Shown piece after piece: positions 62,675 to 64,000 of a DNA stretch of 64,000 bases. A program made the translations under genes and the position numbers. The stretch comes from Synechococcus sp. CS-1332 (GTDB taxonomy: Bacteria > Cyanobacteriota > Cyanobacteriia > PCC-6307 > Cyanobiaceae): contig NZ_JAHLYP010000041.1 in the NCBI RefSeq assembly GCF_025127995.1, forward strand, positions 37,525-101,524, read 5' to 3'. The notes below the pieces were generated by a model. That model saw nothing but the letters and a program-made list of their open reading frames with translations. It was not told the DNA's origin and did no database searches. The first letter of the stretch is position 1. Each line of letters starts with the position of its first letter.

Positions 62675-63634
62675 TCAGCTCCCCGCCAGACCCGCTCGCA
62701 GGGTCTCCACGTTATGACGCTGCAGCTCCAGCAGGTTGGGGGCCGGGCCGTCCGGAAGGGAGAGGGAGTCCACATGGAACACCCCCCCGAAGCGGGCCCC
62801 GGACTGCCTGGCCACCTGTTTCTGGGGCTCGGCGCTGACCGTGCTCTCGCAGAACACCGCTGGCACCTGGCGCTCCTTCACCAGGGCAATCAGCCGGGCC
62901 ATGCGCTGGGGAGTGACTTGGGATTCGGCGTTCACCGGCCAGAGGTAGGCCTCAGTGAGTCCGTAGTCGCGGGCCAGATAGGAGAAGGCTCCCTCACAGG
63001 TGGCGAGCACCCGCTTGGGAGGGGGGATCCGGGCCAGGGAGGTCTTCAGCTCCCTGTCGAGGGCGTCCAGCTGGGCGCTGTAGCGCTCGGCGTTACGGCG
63101 GAAGGTGGCATCGCCGGCGGGGTCGAGCTGGGTGAGGGCACGGCGGATGTTCTCCACATAGACCTTCGCCAGCCGCGGGGACATCCAGGCGTGGGGGTTG
63201 GGCTGGCCCTGGTAGGCGTCGCCGGCGATCGGCAGGGGGATGATCCCCTCGGTGAGCGTCACGTGGGGGACATCCCGGAGGCTGGCGTAGAAGCGCTCGG
63301 CCCAGCGCTCCAGCCCGAAGCCGTTCTCCAGCACCATCTGGGCGCCCGTGGCCCGCTTCAGGTCGCTGGGGGTGGGCTCATAGCCGTGGATCTCGGCGCC
63401 GAGCTTGGTGATCGATTCCACCCGCACCCGCTCGCCAGCCACCTGGCGGGCCATGTCCGCCAGGATCGTGAAGGTGGTGAGCACCAGGGGCCGCCCGTCC
63501 TGCGTCCCGCCCGTGTCACGGCTCCCACAGCCTCCGGCCAGAAGCGGCACGACAAGGGCGGCGCCCAGCAGAGCCCGCGTCAGATGTGTTCGGAGGCCGC
63601 GAAGGCCCTGGCCATCTGTGCGGAGCTCGGGCAT
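62675..63634 (-). CDS. mntC: Metal ABC transporter substrate-binding lipoprotein, MntC type
   Basis: 319 residues from the ATG at 63634. Lipoprotein signal (ALLGAALVVPLLAGGC, Cys lipidated). ZnuA/TroA-type fold with VLTTFTILADMARQVAGERV, GAEIHGYEPTPSDLKRATGA (metal His), GQPNPHAWMSPRLAKVYVEN (metal His), and LATCEGAFSYLARDYGLTEA where many Zn-binding relatives have a His. Acidic residue there and no His-rich loop favour Mn2+ (or Fe2+). The psbA terminator lies directly upstream, so this operon must have its own promoter in the ~80 bases before the start. Confidence 0.93.
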   Translation of the reverse strand: MPELRTDGQGLRGLRTHLTRALLGAALVVPLLAGGCGSRDTGGTQDGRPLVLTTFTILADMARQVAGERVRVESITKLGAEIHGYEPTPSDLKRATGAQMVLENGFGLERWAERFYASLRDVPHVTLTEGIIPLPIAGDAYQGQPNPHAWMSPRLAKVYVENIRRALTQLDPAGDATFRRNAERYSAQLDALDRELKTSLARIPPPKRVLATCEGAFSYLARDYGLTEAYLWPVNAESQVTPQRMARLIALVKERQVPAVFCESTVSAEPQKQVARQSGARFGGVFHVDSLSLPDGPAPNLLELQRHNVETLRAGLAGS

Positions 63635-63713
63635 GCCGCTGGGGGGAGTAAGAAAGCTTGGAATGAACAGTTTGGCGGTCCTTCGCCCTGGTCGGTGACC
63701 GGGCCAGCCCACA

Positions 63714-63738
63714 GAAAAGCCCCCTCCTCAGAGGGGGC
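63714..63738 (-). terminator. Rho-independent terminator of psbA
   Basis: Read on the minus strand: CCCCCTC-TGAG-GAGGGGG stem-loop with exact 7-base arms (63720-63726 and 63731-63737) followed by CTTTTCT. It lies 46 bases after the psbA stop and is a textbook strong terminator. Confidence 0.85.
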
Positions 63739-63783
63739 CGGGGGATGGATCACCAGGCCAGTGGGGCCTGGCCAATCGCTGGA

Positions 63784-64000
63784 TCAGCCGATCGCCGGGG
63801 CGCGCAGGGCGACGGGAATCGACCCGGTGGTGGCCAGATCGAGCGGGAAGTTGTGCGCGTTGCGCTCGTGCATCACTTCCATGCCCAGACCGGCACGGTT
63901 GAGCACGTCGGCCCAGGTGTTGATCACCCGGCCCTGGCCATCCAGGATCGACTGGTTGAAGTTGAAGCCGTTCAGGTTGAAGGCCATCGTGCTCACGCCC
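63784..64000 (-). CDS. psbA: Photosystem II D1 protein, C-terminal part (5' end outside window)
   Basis: The last 72 codons of D1, open to the right edge. [20 protein letters not shown] followed by [11 protein letters not shown] gives the conserved C-terminus. It includes the His/Glu (MHERNAHN: H332, E333, H337 by usual numbering) and the terminal Ala344 (LDLA) that ligate the Mn4CaO5 cluster. After Ala344 comes the 15-residue extension [15 protein letters not shown], which CtpA removes. [20 protein letters not shown] upstream is standard for cyanobacterial D1. Which D1 isoform (low-light D1:1 or high-light D1:2) cannot be told because residue 130 is outside. Confidence 0.97.
   Translation of the reverse strand, partial: GVSTMAFNLNGFNFNQSILDGQGRVINTWADVLNRAGLGMEVMHERNAHNFPLDLATTGSIPVALRAPAIG

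Noticed and set aside
1..64000. CRISPR arrays, tRNA or rRNA genes, prophage or defence islands
   Set aside because: No regularly spaced repeats, no cloverleaf-like intergenic sequence and no phage structural, integrase or restriction genes were seen on reading both strands by eye.

Overview
The window comes from a high-GC cyanobacterium, most likely a Cyanobium/Synechococcus-type picocyanobacterium. Pointers are the end of psbA (photosystem II D1) at the right edge, a low-CO2 inducible NDH-1MS/Cup CO2-uptake operon, menB/menD for phylloquinone, and cyanobacterial/plastid families such as DUF760 and DUF4336. This placement is inferred from gene content and protein style, not from a marker phylogeny.

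Layout. (1) 1-9158, minus strand: ndhF3-ndhD3-cupA-cupS followed without a break by two tandem amino-acid-binding lipoproteins and two ABC permeases (natG/natH type). Nearly all junctions overlap by 1-4 bases. (2) 9331-25438: ion and solute transport (P-type Ca2+-like ATPase, Na+/H+ antiporter, KimA-like K+ transporter, SLC13 transporter, DUF475 and DedA membrane proteins, NCS2-like permease, VIT1 family), with a deacetylase/formyltransferase pair, peptide deformylase and dihydroorotase. (3) 25449-28136: a small disturbed zone with a frameshifted META-domain gene, a protein with a PEP-CTERM-like tail, a REP-type transposase remnant and an HpsJ-like membrane protein without a clear start. (4) 28186-32493: murF, a membrane-anchored hypothetical, glgA and an L,D-transpeptidase. 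(5) 33056-43894, minus strand: an exopolysaccharide operon (Wza, Wzz/Wzc-like, Wzy, Wzx, three GT2s, PssD/PssE, a STAS-phosphoglycosyltransferase fusion and an RsbW-like kinase). (6) 43895-47903: an AT-richer accessory edge with an ISAs1-type transposase relic, a GT8 and a polysaccharide pyruvyl transferase. (7) 47957-55959: dense signalling (frame-disrupted H-NOX hybrid histidine kinase, REC-PP2C phosphatase, STAS protein, PAS protein, PAS hybrid kinase, GAF-degenerate GGDEF). (8) 56060-64000: menB/menD, signal peptidase I, DUF760, DUF4336, the mntCAB-type metal ABC transporter and the 3' end of psbA.

How it may fit together. The most interesting idea is a partner-switching circuit around the polysaccharide locus. 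An RsbU-type phosphatase with a receiver domain follows an H-NOX (NO/O2-type heme sensor) hybrid kinase by 6 bases. A free STAS protein lies next to it. On the other side of the polysaccharide operon, an RsbW-type kinase overlaps by 4 bases a gene in which a STAS domain is fused to the sugar transferase that starts repeat-unit assembly. A gas or redox signal could therefore set phosphorylation of the STAS domain and so the first committed step of polysaccharide synthesis. The parts and their motifs are visible in the sequence; the wiring is inference. Two apparent +1 frameshifts inside the H-NOX domain are the main caveat.
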